DNA of 64,000 nucleotides from Rhizobium albus (GTDB lineage Bacteria > Pseudomonadota > Alphaproteobacteria > Rhizobiales > Rhizobiaceae): positions 496,001 to 560,000 of the forward strand of contig BSNO01000003.1 in the NCBI GenBank assembly GCA_030160035.1, written 5' to 3'. Shown here piece by piece: positions 1-7,414 of the stretch (position 1 is its first letter; each line of letters opens with the position of its first letter). Both the position numbers and the translations under genes were made by a program. The notes below the pieces were generated by a model, which worked only from the letters and a program-made list of their open reading frames with translations, was not told where the DNA came from and ran no database searches.

Positions 1-1583
1 AACCGGCTTACGAAATTTCGGTGCTCCGCCAAAAGCCCGCTGTTGACGTCGACGGCGATATGGAAATCGCGCCCCACCCACCAGCCATGCAGTTCAGGGT
101 TGATCCAGCGATGGGGATCCTCACCTCGGTTCCCGCAGCGGCGGCCCATTTCCGCATAGAGCTTATCCAGGTGAGGCACGAGGATCGCTGATATCGGGTC
201 GGTGTCCAGCACGGGGGTCGTCACCAAGCCGTGCCCGAGATCTTTGCTTTCGATCCGCTGCCCCTCGAAATGCATGATGAGATTATCGTGCAGCGCCGTT
301 TGGGCCACGATATGCAGCAGGTAGTCCGGATCATTCAACGCCCAAAGAGAGAGTGCTCGGGCTGATTGGCAGGTTGGATTGTTGCCCTGACCCACGCCGA
401 GCGGCAGGCCAAGCATCTGCAGCAGCCCGGCCACGAGGTAAGCCCTCGGCTCAACCCTTGTGCCGAACCTTTGCGACAGCACCGTCTGCACCGCGTTGCA
501 AATGGTCAGATCGAGCATTCGCCAGAACGACGGGGCGACAGGTGGTGAATACAGGATCCCTCGCTCCAGCATGAGCGCCAGACCCAACACCGCCTGCGCG
601 GTTTCGGGGAAGACCGCAGTACGGATAAGGTCGTGGGTCAGCGCCGAATAGCATCGCATCGCATCGAGCCCGGTGCTGCTCAATCCAAGTGCTCTGCCCA
701 GAAGCGCGTCGCTTCGGTGGTCGACCGCCCAACGGACGAATGCGGGATGATAGTCGGAGACGATGCCTGTTTCATGCATGCGCTTGGCGAGCGTTTCGGC
801 TTCGAGCTTGAGCGTTTCGTCGTCTGCTGAAGAGAGGCGGTCTCCGTAGCGGCATAGGCCGGGGTCATCGGCGCATAAAGAGGTGGGGGAAAACGCGGCC
901 TCGACAAGCCGCCTGGCCCGATCGGACAGGTGGGATCGGGGAAAGTTGGCGTTCGATCCTGTCACCGCGATTTGGGCAATCATCCCTTTGATGTGGTCGA
1001 TCTGGATTGGACGCTGGGCAAGCACACGATGGACCTCATCCACGAGCTTCTCCTGGATGGTCATCGGTCCGACGATTTCGAGCAGAGTCGAGAAGAGGCG
1101 GTTTATTGCTGGATCGAGAGACCCGGCCGACGCCCGGCTGGCTTCGTCGCTTGTACCGAATATGCGGGCGAGGTTGAGCGCCAACACCTTGGCCAAGAAT
1201 TCCGATGCTGCCTCAGCCGTCAGTCCGGTCTTCTGATATGAGCCGCTGGCGACTACGCCGAAACGCAAGAGGCTCATGCATTCAAGCATCTTGGTTTGAA
1301 GCGGACCATCTCTCAACGTACCGCCGACCAGGCCGGGCAAGAGAGCTTCCGGACGGTCCCAATCGGAGCCCGCAAACAAGCCTGCAGCATCGGCTCTGGC
1401 CACTCTGTCACGCAGTACAGCCAGTCCGCCATCGTTCACCATGATCCTGCGAGCGACGTCGAGCAAACGGCCTTGATAGTTGGCCTTCGCGAAGGACGAT
1501 GCATTCTCCAATTGCTCGAGCATGCGGTCGAACTGTCCGACAGTTTCAGCGAGCGGTCGCCGTGTCATTTCCAGGTGGTTCAT
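1..1583 (-). CDS. Unrecognised protein, C-terminus cut by the window edge
   Basis: An uninterrupted minus-strand frame runs from an ATG at 1583 (MNHLEMTRRP) to the left edge, about 527 codons with no stop, so the C-terminus lies outside the window. I do not recognise the family. The protein looks soluble and helix-rich, with no signal peptide and no obvious membrane segment. A likely conserved core lies around residues 395-435, with the stretches GNNPTCQSARALSLWALND and DNLIMHFEGQ, rich in His, Asp and Cys. It starts 110 bases after the stop of the ATP-grasp gene and in the same direction, so the two are probably co-transcribed and may act together. The frame is also open upstream of 1583, so an earlier non-ATG start is possible. 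That it is coding is well supported by length and composition; its function is unknown. Confidence 0.75.
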   Translation of the reverse strand, partial: MNHLEMTRRPLAETVGQFDRMLEQLENASSFAKANYQGRLLDVARRIMVNDGGLAVLRDRVARADAAGLFAGSDWDRPEALLPGLVGGTLRDGPLQTKMLECMSLLRFGVVASGSYQKTGLTAEAASEFLAKVLALNLARIFGTSDEASRASAGSLDPAINRLFSTLLEIVGPMTIQEKLVDEVHRVLAQRPIQIDHIKGMIAQIAVTGSNANFPRSHLSDRARRLVEAAFSPTSLCADDPGLCRYGDRLSSADDETLKLEAETLAKRMHETGIVSDYHPAFVRWAVDHRSDALLGRALGLSSTGLDAMRCYSALTHDLIRTAVFPETAQAVLGLALMLERGILYSPPVAPSFWRMLDLTICNAVQTVLSQRFGTRVEPRAYLVAGLLQMLGLPLGVGQGNNPTCQSARALSLWALNDPDYLLHIVAQTALHDNLIMHFEGQRIESKDLGHGLVTTPVLDTDPISAILVPHLDKLYAEMGRRCGNRGEDPHRWINPELHGWWVGRDFHIAVDVNSGLLAEHRNFVSR

Positions 1584-1693
1584 CAATGTTCCGTGCCTGT
1601 GGCTTGCGGTTCCGCCCTGTGGACGGTTTGTCCAGCATGCCGCAGGGCTCAGTCTCGATCGATAGCGACCTGCGCCAGAGAACGAAGCAATCG

Positions 1694-2920
1694 CTAGACG
1701 TAAAAATCCAGCTCTTCCTGTCGTTTCAGCAGGTCCCGCATTTGGTGCGCGTCGCTGCCGAAGAAGTAGACCAACCCCCAATGGGTCCCAAACGCCGTGC
1801 GCTTGGTCACTTTCTGCTCCATCGGCGGCGCAAGTTCGTGGAACTCGAAATAGCTATGGTTCTCGGTTTCGTCGGGTATCTGCAACTCGCTCACCACGCG
1901 CCGACGCGGATAGACGCCGAAACATCCCGCATGTCCCTGCGCTCCAGTGACAGGTTCCGGGAAAAATGCATCCAGTTCATCTTGTGTCGACTTCGGATCG
2001 AAGGCGAGCACCAGCGCCTGATAAGCATTGAAGCCGTAGGCACGTTCCATCAGCTCAAACGCATTGAACCCTGGCGGACGATAGGCCACTTCACCGAAAT
2101 AGAGCGTACCGTCATTCGTGACGAAGTATTCCGGATGGATGAAGCCAAAGTCGATATCGAACACGTCGATCAGCTTTTCGATCTGTTCCGTAATGCGGCC
2201 GCGCCACTTTTCCAGTTCTGGCGTGGCAGGCACAAAGACAGAGTAACCAAGCGTCACATACTCCGATATGTTGAGGAACTGGATTTTTCGGTCCTTGATC
2301 CAGGCTTCCACCGCAAATTCCCAGCCGTCCAAATGCGATTCCAAGAGAGCGGGAAACTCGTCGTCTGAAATCGCATCGACGTCGTCGGCAGTCCTGATCA
2401 CGCGGTGCCCGAGACAGCCTGCCTTGTCGAAGGCTTTCATGTGGATCGGATCGTTCACGTCGCCTTCGAGCTTGAGCAGCGTTTGGTTGACGCGCTTCAG
2501 GAACCGAATGACATCGGACTTGTCCATCGCCTCTTCGAAGATGCCCACTCGGATACCGCCGAGCTGGGCGCGACGCTTCATCAGGGACTTGTCACGAAAC
2601 AGCATCGACTGACCAAGAAGACGCGGATTGCCGAGAAGGACGGAATTGATGGCGCCAGCCCACTCCACAGTTTCTTCGAACAGCGGGATGGCAACGTCGA
2701 CGCCCATGTCTTTGAGCGTCTGCGCAATTTCATGCGAGCGGTCATTCAGCCGCTCGAAATCCCATTTGATGAACGGGATATCGTTGGCGGTTGCATACTC
2801 CTCGGCCCAATAAGGCGCGACGACGACATAGCGGCGATCGAATTTCGCGATTGCCTCAATCGCCTTGAGACTCCATCCAAGAATGGCGACATAGCCCTTT
2901 TCGGGATCTGCTGCAGTCAT
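1694..2920 (-). CDS. ATP-grasp domain protein
   Basis: 408 residues. The N-terminal part (about 1-100) looks like the Rossmann-type pre-ATP-grasp domain (YVAILGWSLKAIEAIAKF). The middle and C-terminal parts resemble ATP-grasp carboxylate-amine ligases of the carbamoyl-phosphate-synthase/biotin-carboxylase type: a Lys-containing strand LLKLEGDV, an acidic strand WEFAVEAWI, and a Mg-binding-like segment FGEVAYRPPGFNAFELM. Such enzymes activate a carboxylate as acyl phosphate and join it to an amine or thiol; the substrate here cannot be read from the sequence. The start is supported by GGGAG six bases before the ATG. The next gene downstream is the large unrecognised protein. No tailoring, transport or NRPS genes lie beside it, so a peptide or siderophore role is only a guess. 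Family call good; substrate unknown. Confidence 0.8.
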   Translation of the reverse strand: MTAADPEKGYVAILGWSLKAIEAIAKFDRRYVVVAPYWAEEYATANDIPFIKWDFERLNDRSHEIAQTLKDMGVDVAIPLFEETVEWAGAINSVLLGNPRLLGQSMLFRDKSLMKRRAQLGGIRVGIFEEAMDKSDVIRFLKRVNQTLLKLEGDVNDPIHMKAFDKAGCLGHRVIRTADDVDAISDDEFPALLESHLDGWEFAVEAWIKDRKIQFLNISEYVTLGYSVFVPATPELEKWRGRITEQIEKLIDVFDIDFGFIHPEYFVTNDGTLYFGEVAYRPPGFNAFELMERAYGFNAYQALVLAFDPKSTQDELDAFFPEPVTGAQGHAGCFGVYPRRRVVSELQIPDETENHSYFEFHELAPPMEQKVTKRTAFGTHWGLVYFFGSDAHQMRDLLKRQEELDFYV

Positions 2921-3177
2921 ACGATCTCCCAGCCCGGCCCGCGAGAGGCCGTGATTTTAATTTGATCATCGAATTAGATTGTTCTGTATTTGGGTATCAC
3001 AGCGCTGCAAATAACGCAAACAGCCGAGACGGCGCCGGATGCTCGGGAATAATGCTTCGAACTTCGAAATTATTTTTGGCGACTTGGCTACGGATGTCGG
3101 AGCCAGTTCAACTGCTCCGCGAGATAATGCATGATCGGCCAATGCTGAACTGGAATGGCCTATGTCGGCGGCTCGCC

Positions 3178-3663
3178 TTACGCTTGTTTCAGCCCCACAC
3201 TGAGCGTCCCATCGCTTTCCATGATGACATAGTCGACCGACGCGACGGTCGTTCCGCCAGCGCTGCGGATGGCACTTAAGGCTTCATCCTGCGTGACCCG
3301 TTGATGTCTCATCGTCTCCTGGCAGAAGGCGCCATCCCTTGCAAGGAGCGATGGCTCCGAGCGGGCTACGGAAGCAATGCGCTTCGACCGGACGGACATG
3401 AAGGTCACGAGATATTGGAGGAAGATCAGCAGTGCGAGCGCGGTTGCGCCTTCAGCGAGCGCCACGCTTTCTTGCAGGAGGATAGCTGAAAGCGTGGATC
3501 CCAGCGCGATCGTGACTACGAAGTCAAACGCATTCAACTTCGCGAGCGTGCGTTTTCCAGAAACGCGCAGAAAAACCACCAGCGAGGCATAGGCCAGAAC
3601 ACCCACGATTACTGTGCGGATGATGCCTTCCCAGTTCTGGAAGAACATGTCGCTCCAATTCAT
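3178..3663 (-). CDS. DUF421 (YetF-type) membrane protein
   Basis: 161 residues. Three hydrophobic segments lie in the first 90 residues, followed by a soluble C-terminal domain with the family hallmarks FLRVSGKRTLAKLNAFDFVV and a final strand VDYVIMESDGTLSVGL. This matches DUF421/YetF proteins, small inner-membrane proteins of unclear function that are frequent in stress-induced clusters. The ribosome site AAGGAG sits five bases before the ATG. The gene stands alone on the minus strand, with 53 bases to the YrhK-like gene upstream. Length is at the short end for the family but the protein looks complete. No catalytic role is assigned to the family. Confidence 0.85.
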   Translation of the reverse strand: MNWSDMFFQNWEGIIRTVIVGVLAYASLVVFLRVSGKRTLAKLNAFDFVVTIALGSTLSAILLQESVALAEGATALALLIFLQYLVTFMSVRSKRIASVARSEPSLLARDGAFCQETMRHQRVTQDEALSAIRSAGGTTVASVDYVIMESDGTLSVGLKQA

Positions 3664-3716
3664 GGAAGCTCCTTATGTAAACCGCGTTGTCAACTTCGAG
3701 GCAAGAGCAGAAAGGC

Positions 3717-4028
3717 TCAATCCATATCGCGCACGCCGCTCCAGCCGGCTCGACGGGCTAGGGCGTCCACATCACCAAGTGCGGCGTAGCGCACTTCCCT
3801 CGATATCCTGATGATTGGCTTCAGCAGGAAAAAGAACGATCCGACTATGTAGAACCACGTCGCGATCGCTTTCGTCTCATCACTCAGCGAAAGAATGCTG
3901 CCTGTCAGAAAGCAAAGTGCAGCAGCGACGTCGACGATCGTATGCAGCAGTTCCGACATTGCATAGATGCGCTTGTGAACCATCAGATGGCTTCTCGCAT
4001 CGACATGAAAAAGCTGTGTCGGCTTCAT
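3717..4028 (-). CDS. YrhK-domain membrane protein
   Basis: About 103 residues from the ATG at 4028 (MKPTQLFHVD). That start has GGAG six bases upstream; the frame can also begin at a GTG at 4040. Two hydrophobic helices (TIVDVAAALCFLTGSIL and AIATWFYIVGSFFFLLKPII), followed by a basic Arg-rich turn, match the YrhK domain, a small family of unknown function often found near stress genes. It lies directly upstream of the DUF421 gene on the same strand, so the two may be co-transcribed. It is divergent from the DUF305 gene at 4188. Confidence 0.75.
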   Translation of the reverse strand: MKPTQLFHVDARSHLMVHKRIYAMSELLHTIVDVAAALCFLTGSILSLSDETKAIATWFYIVGSFFFLLKPIIRISREVRYAALGDVDALARRAGWSGVRDMD

Positions 4029-4187
4029 CGTGCACTCCACATCAACTGTCCTGTGCAGTCGAACACCTGCCGGAGCCAGATGTTTCGCATAGCTCCTGGA
4101 AATGGCTGGACGCCGCGTTCTTTAGATGTCTGATGGAACAACGCAGCAGGCGCGTTCTTTGCGGGAAAGAACCTGAAGGAGCGCGTC

Positions 4188-4637
4188 ATGAGCTACACCC
4201 GCTTTGGAGCGATGATCGTCACGTCGACCATCGTGATGTTCGGTCTGATGTATCTGAACACCTATGCTGCCGATCATGTCTTCTACAGCCAGACCCGTAC
4301 CTGGATGGCGCTCTACATGGGCGCCGCCATGGCCGTGATCATGCTTGCTTATATGGGGGCAATGTACCGCAACCGGACAGTGAACATTGCCATCGTCGCA
4401 CTCAGCGTCGTCATCTTCGGAGCAAGTTTATGGTTGTTGCGAAGCCAGACCACCGTCGGTGATGTTGCCTACATGAAGGCGATGATCCCGCATCACTCTA
4501 TCGCGGTGCTGACCAGCGAGCGTGCCCGGATCAGGGATCCGCGGGTCCGCGCACTCGCCGACGAAATCATCAATGCCCAGGTGCGGGAAATCGACGAAAT
4601 GAAGCGTCTGATCATTGAGCTCGAACAGGCGCAATAA
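4188..4637 (+). CDS. DUF305 family membrane protein
   Basis: 149 residues. Three hydrophobic helices cover residues 5-90, followed by the DUF305 core MKAMIPHHSIAVLTSE with the paired His typical of the family, and helix ADEIINAQVREIDEMKRLI. DUF305 proteins are ferritin-like helical proteins often linked to copper or other metal stress; binding by the His pair is an inference from the family. An AAGGAG ribosome site lies shortly before the ATG. The gene is divergent from the YrhK gene. No copper ATPase or multicopper oxidase lies next to it, so a metal role is not supported by immediate context. The copper-type P-ATPase ccoI is 57 kb away and belongs to the oxidase assembly operon. Confidence 0.8.
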   Translation: MSYTRFGAMIVTSTIVMFGLMYLNTYAADHVFYSQTRTWMALYMGAAMAVIMLAYMGAMYRNRTVNIAIVALSVVIFGASLWLLRSQTTVGDVAYMKAMIPHHSIAVLTSERARIRDPRVRALADEIINAQVREIDEMKRLIIELEQAQ

Positions 4638-4651
4638 CGCGGCGCGGAGAT

Positions 4652-4870
4652 CTAGCCGGCGTCGGGTGACAGCGCTTTTTCGAGCTCACGGATGACGTCC
4701 ATGACGAATCTCGATCGTCATCGGCTTGAGGATCAGCAAGCTCCGGATTGTCCGCCAGCGGATTTCCAGCGAGCATCTCGACCGTCTCGTCATCCCGCAC
4801 CATCCAATGACGGCAGATGTTCAGACGGTCGACGATCTCGTCTTTGCTCGCTGCTCCGGGAAGAAATCGA
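4652..4870 (-). pseudogene. Remnant of a small hydrophilic protein, probably frameshifted
   Basis: On the minus strand one frame reads SKDEIVDRLNICRHWMVRDD, then continues through GNPLADNPELADPQADD. At about 4712 the coding pattern jumps to the next frame, which reads FVMDVIRELEKALSPDAG and then stops at 4654-4652. Joining both by a one-base change gives a sensible acidic protein end. No start codon with a ribosome site is visible at the 5' side, where it abuts the flavodoxin-like fragment on the other strand. I do not recognise the family. An alternative is that only one of the two frames is used and the other match is chance. Confidence 0.35.
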
Positions 4871-4891
4871 TCCCGATACAATCGGGTCGGT

Positions 4892-5146
4892 CTTGTGGCC
4901 GTCGTCGGCAACGAAGACGGCGCCCATCATGTGTCTGCAGAGCTTTATCAGGCACTTAACGACGTGGGATTCGCACTCGCTCCGAATGCCGTGAGCTACT
5001 GGGTCGGGGAGGCGATGTCAGCAGTCGATTTTCGCGATCTGGATGATGTGCCGGAGGCGGTGACAGCAGCGATACGTATGGCGACGCGAAATGCAGTTCA
5101 TCTCGCGCGTCTGCTGAAAGCGGAGCCCTTCGGGCCTGTGCTTTGA
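4892..5146 (+). pseudogene. C-terminal fragment of an NAD(P)H-dependent FMN reductase (flavodoxin-like)
   Basis: The frame reads VAVVGNEDGAHHVSAELYQ, then ALNDVGFALAPNAVSYWVGEAM and a helix ending LARLLKAEPFGPVL before the stop. This is the second half of the flavodoxin-like NADPH-dependent FMN reductase family (the GNEDGAHH loop and YWVGEA strand are typical from memory). The first half, with the FMN phosphate loop, is missing: the upstream in-frame sequence is not flavodoxin-like and contains no plausible start. It is therefore an N-terminally deleted remnant of roughly 80 residues. It meets the minus-strand remnant at about 4880, which suggests a deletion junction there. Confidence 0.6.
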
Positions 5147-5203
5147 GATCAAACGCGGCAGTCGGTTCTGACGCCGGCAAAACCGGCATGCCACCGCCAA
5201 CAT

Positions 5204-5230
5204 AAAAGGCCGGGCGCTCACCGCCCGGCC
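5204..5230 (-). terminator. Intrinsic terminator of the PRC-barrel gene
   Basis: A perfect 9-bp stem GGCCGGGCG / CGCCCGGCC with a five-base loop. On the minus strand it is followed by TTTTAT, 24 bases after the stop of the PRC-barrel gene. The stem could also halt plus-strand readthrough from the flavodoxin-like fragment. Confidence 0.75.
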
Positions 5231-5254
5231 ATATTGTTTGAAGGTCTTCGGCTG

Positions 5255-6559
5255 CTAGAGGCTGCTCATGTCGATCTCTTGAGTGCGCCGAAGCTCACGA
5301 ACGCCATTTGCGTCGAACGGCGGCAAATCACGGATCTCGTCCTGCGTCATTCCTCGCAGGATCAGCACGTCTCGCTCATCATGCATCGATAGTCGATCGA
5401 ACGGCAGGGCGACCTCCCGCTCACCAAGCCCCAGGAAGCCGCCGTGAGCGAGGATGGCAAAGACATCATCTCCATCGGACACGAGCCGATCGACTGTACC
5501 AAGCTGGTTGTCGCGGGCGTTGTAGACGTCACGGCCGATGATCTCGCTGACCGCGACGGCCTGCCTCGTCTCTGAGGACACGGACTGGCGTTCATTGCGG
5601 TCAGCCGACTGTTCGGACGACTGAGCCGATCGCCTTGACGCGTCGCCTTGCCGCTCCTCCTCATTGGGGAGCGTTCGGGCTTGCCTCTGGTTTGCCTGCT
5701 CCGCCGCCGGTCGATCGTCTGAGCTGCGCTCCATGCTGATTTGCGGTTCACCGGACTGGGAGAACTCGATCTGTGGTTCGCCTTCGCTGGTTAGTTCGAT
5801 ATTGGGCTCAGCCCGCTCGTACCGAATACGTGGCTCCGCACGCTCGATCTGGACGTTCGCATTGCCGTCGTCGTTCCTCTGTGTGCGCGCGATCACGGGT
5901 TCTCCACTGCGCACATTGACTTGCGCTTCGTCGCCTTCCCGGACCGCGATCTCGGGTTCCTGTTGCTCGACCGATACGCGCGGCTCGCTTTGAGAAACTT
6001 CGACCTGCGGCTCGGGTGAGCGCACATTGACGTCGGGCTCTGGCATTCGAACAATGATCTCGGGCTCCGGCTGATCGATCGTTATTGTCGGCTGGGGCAT
6101 GTGAACCCTTACCGTAGGCTCTGCCTGACGCACTATGATCTCCGGTTGGCCCTGGTTCACCGTGACCTCCGGCTCCGCCGCGCTCACAGTTATTTCTGGA
6201 GCGGGCTGCTGAACCGTGACTGTTGGTTCCGGTTGTTCCACGATGATGCGGTCTCCGGTCTCCGCGCTCTCGTCGCCGCGTGTCTGCGCTTCTTCCAATG
6301 CCGCCTCGGCTCGTTCGACATAAACTGCGCATTGTGTGGGATCGCCGACGTCAACAGCTACGTCGGCATTGTCGATCCAGGCTTGCTGGAACCGTTCGGC
6401 GTTTTCCTCCGAGATGCGCTGCAGATCCGTGCAGGCGGTGTTCGAAGCATTTCGTTGCCCGATCATACCCTCGCCACCGCGAGCATCCTGTGCTTGTGCC
6501 AGGGGAGTGACAGCGGTGCTGCAAAGCAGCGTGAGTGCCAATACAGATTTAGTATTCAT
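5255..6559 (-). CDS. Exported PRC-barrel protein with a long Pro-Glu beta-repeat
   Basis: 434 residues from the ATG at 6559, which has AAAGGAG nine bases upstream; the frame is open further upstream but without a better start. Residues 1-23 are a Sec signal peptide (MNTKSVLALTLLCSTAVTPL, then AQAQ). Residues about 105-300 hold some 17 imperfect repeats of nine to ten residues of the type (Q/M)PEPxVxVx, alternating Pro/Glu with Val/Ile, which should form a regular extended beta structure. A hydrophilic Gln/Ser/Arg linker follows. A PRC-barrel domain (about 334-400; EIIGRDVYNARDNQLGTVD) ends the protein. PRC-barrels bind partners or metabolites and are common in stress-induced envelope proteins. 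An intrinsic terminator follows. The exact role is unknown. Confidence 0.8.
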   Translation of the reverse strand: MNTKSVLALTLLCSTAVTPLAQAQDARGGEGMIGQRNASNTACTDLQRISEENAERFQQAWIDNADVAVDVGDPTQCAVYVERAEAALEEAQTRGDESAETGDRIIVEQPEPTVTVQQPAPEITVSAAEPEVTVNQGQPEIIVRQAEPTVRVHMPQPTITIDQPEPEIIVRMPEPDVNVRSPEPQVEVSQSEPRVSVEQQEPEIAVREGDEAQVNVRSGEPVIARTQRNDDGNANVQIERAEPRIRYERAEPNIELTSEGEPQIEFSQSGEPQISMERSSDDRPAAEQANQRQARTLPNEEERQGDASRRSAQSSEQSADRNERQSVSSETRQAVAVSEIIGRDVYNARDNQLGTVDRLVSDGDDVFAILAHGGFLGLGEREVALPFDRLSMHDERDVLILRGMTQDEIRDLPPFDANGVRELRRTQEIDMSSL

Positions 6560-6800
6560 GAGATGGTTCTCCTTTGTTTCGAATGTTTCCGGATGGCCGT
6601 CTTTGACGACTTTCACTGACGCTTGGACCACGCGCGGAGGCTGGCCGAAGCGAGAAGCGTGACGATGCCCTCAACCCAACTCTTGTAGTGTCTTGGAATC
6701 GAAGAGGCAGCGGAGGCCGGAAGAGGACACGGAGCCCTTGCCTCCGGCATCCGCCCACCCGAATGGACCCGTCAGCAACGGTGTCCAACGTGACGCATGG

Positions 6801-6902
6801 TCAGCCGAGCTGCGTCCAGAACTGATCGGTTCTTTCGCGGTCTTCCATACCGGCTTCCGGGTCGCCAAATCGGCTGCGATCAACGGAGGGGGCGTTCTCC
6901 AT
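6801..6902 (-). CDS. Possible 33-residue protein behind a stress-type promoter
   Basis: A short frame, MENAPSVDRSRFGDPEAGME then DRERTDQFWTQLG, starts at an ATG at 6902 with AGGGAG four bases before it. A GGAAC-N16-AGTT promoter-like element lies 32-56 bases upstream on the same strand. The protein is acidic and hydrophilic, with no known domain. The combination of promoter, ribosome site and start supports it; the small size argues for caution. About 240 bases without another recognised gene lie between it and the PRC-barrel start. Confidence 0.35.
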   Translation of the reverse strand: MENAPSVDRSRFGDPEAGMEDRERTDQFWTQLG

Positions 6903-6933
6903 CTCGCTCCCTGAAGAGCGGTGGAGCCCTGCC

Positions 6934-6958
6934 AACTGTGGGCCTCTCGCTATGTTCC
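6934..6958 (-). promoter_or_regulatory. EcfG-type promoter candidate (minus strand)
   Basis: On the minus strand GGAAC (6958-6954) is followed after 16 bases by AGTT (6937-6934). This fits the GGAAC-N16/17-GTT pattern of general-stress EcfG sigma factors of Alphaproteobacteria. It points at the 33-residue frame at 6902. Confidence 0.45.
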
Positions 6959-7003
6959 AAAAGAAATTTTTCGTGATGCCGGCAGGAAATGACGCGACGG
7001 ATC

Positions 7004-7028
7004 GGAACATGGCGCGTGGCGTCTCGTT
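7004..7028 (+). promoter_or_regulatory. EcfG-type promoter candidate (plus strand)
   Basis: GGAAC (7004-7008), 16 bases, CGTT (7025-7028): a full match to the alphaproteobacterial general-stress consensus GGAAC-N16-CGTT. The ATG of the 75-residue hydrophilic protein follows at 7057. It is back to back with the minus-strand element at 6934-6958. Confidence 0.6.
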
Positions 7029-7056
7029 GGCCCTGGAGAGAAAAAAGGAGACCGAG

Positions 7057-7284
7057 ATGGCTGAGAGAGCAAAGAGCGCCCAGCGGACCGAAGTCGATAT
7101 TGCATCCGAGCGCATGGGCCGAAACCGGCTTCAAGGCGATGATCAATCCAACGTGCACAACGAGAGACAAGCCGTTCCCGATGTGAAGCAGGAAACGGAC
7201 GAAGTCATCGAGAGCTTCGAGAAGTTGGACAAAGACCATCGGGCGAAGAGCGACCTTGGAAAGGGCAACCGAAGCGGAGAGTGA
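7057..7284 (+). CDS. Small hydrophilic stress-type protein
   Basis: 75 residues from the ATG at 7057 (MAERAKSAQR), chosen because AAAAAAGGAG lies just upstream and the EcfG-like promoter at 7004-7028 would put the transcript start between the longer frame start (6952) and this ATG. The protein is highly charged, with no hydrophobic segment. Its centre, DQSNVHNERQAVPDVKQETD, is followed by an acidic helix EVIESFEKLDKDHRAKSD. I do not recognise a named domain. Composition resembles disordered small stress proteins. A stem-loop follows, shared with the convergent SulP gene. Confidence 0.65.
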   Translation: MAERAKSAQRTEVDIASERMGRNRLQGDDQSNVHNERQAVPDVKQETDEVIESFEKLDKDHRAKSDLGKGNRSGE

Positions 7285-7309
7285 TGCCCGATACTCAATC
7301 CTTACCCAA

Positions 7310-7339
7310 TGGCCCGCGCCTCTCGAAGGTCGCGGGCCA
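7310..7339. terminator. Stem-loop between convergent genes
   Basis: TGGCCCGCG (7310-7318) pairs perfectly with CGCGGGCCA (7331-7339) across a 12-base loop. It lies between the plus-strand small gene ending at 7284 and the minus-strand SulP gene ending at 7415, so it can serve both. No strong T-run follows on either side. Confidence 0.5.
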
Positions 7340-7414
7340 ATTTGTGATTCCACCACCGGTGACTGCTGCACCTGGCAACAGGCTACTTCGAGGCAGCGTT
7401 GCGGAAAAAAGGCT

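Noticed and set aside
2962..3279. Plus-strand 105-codon frame over the ATP-grasp promoter region and the end of the DUF421 gene.
   Set aside because: It overlaps the DUF421 coding sequence antisense and has no ribosome site or recognisable domain.
4134..4160. GGAAC followed by CGTT before the DUF305 gene.
   Set aside because: The spacing is about 13 bases, too short for the EcfG pattern.
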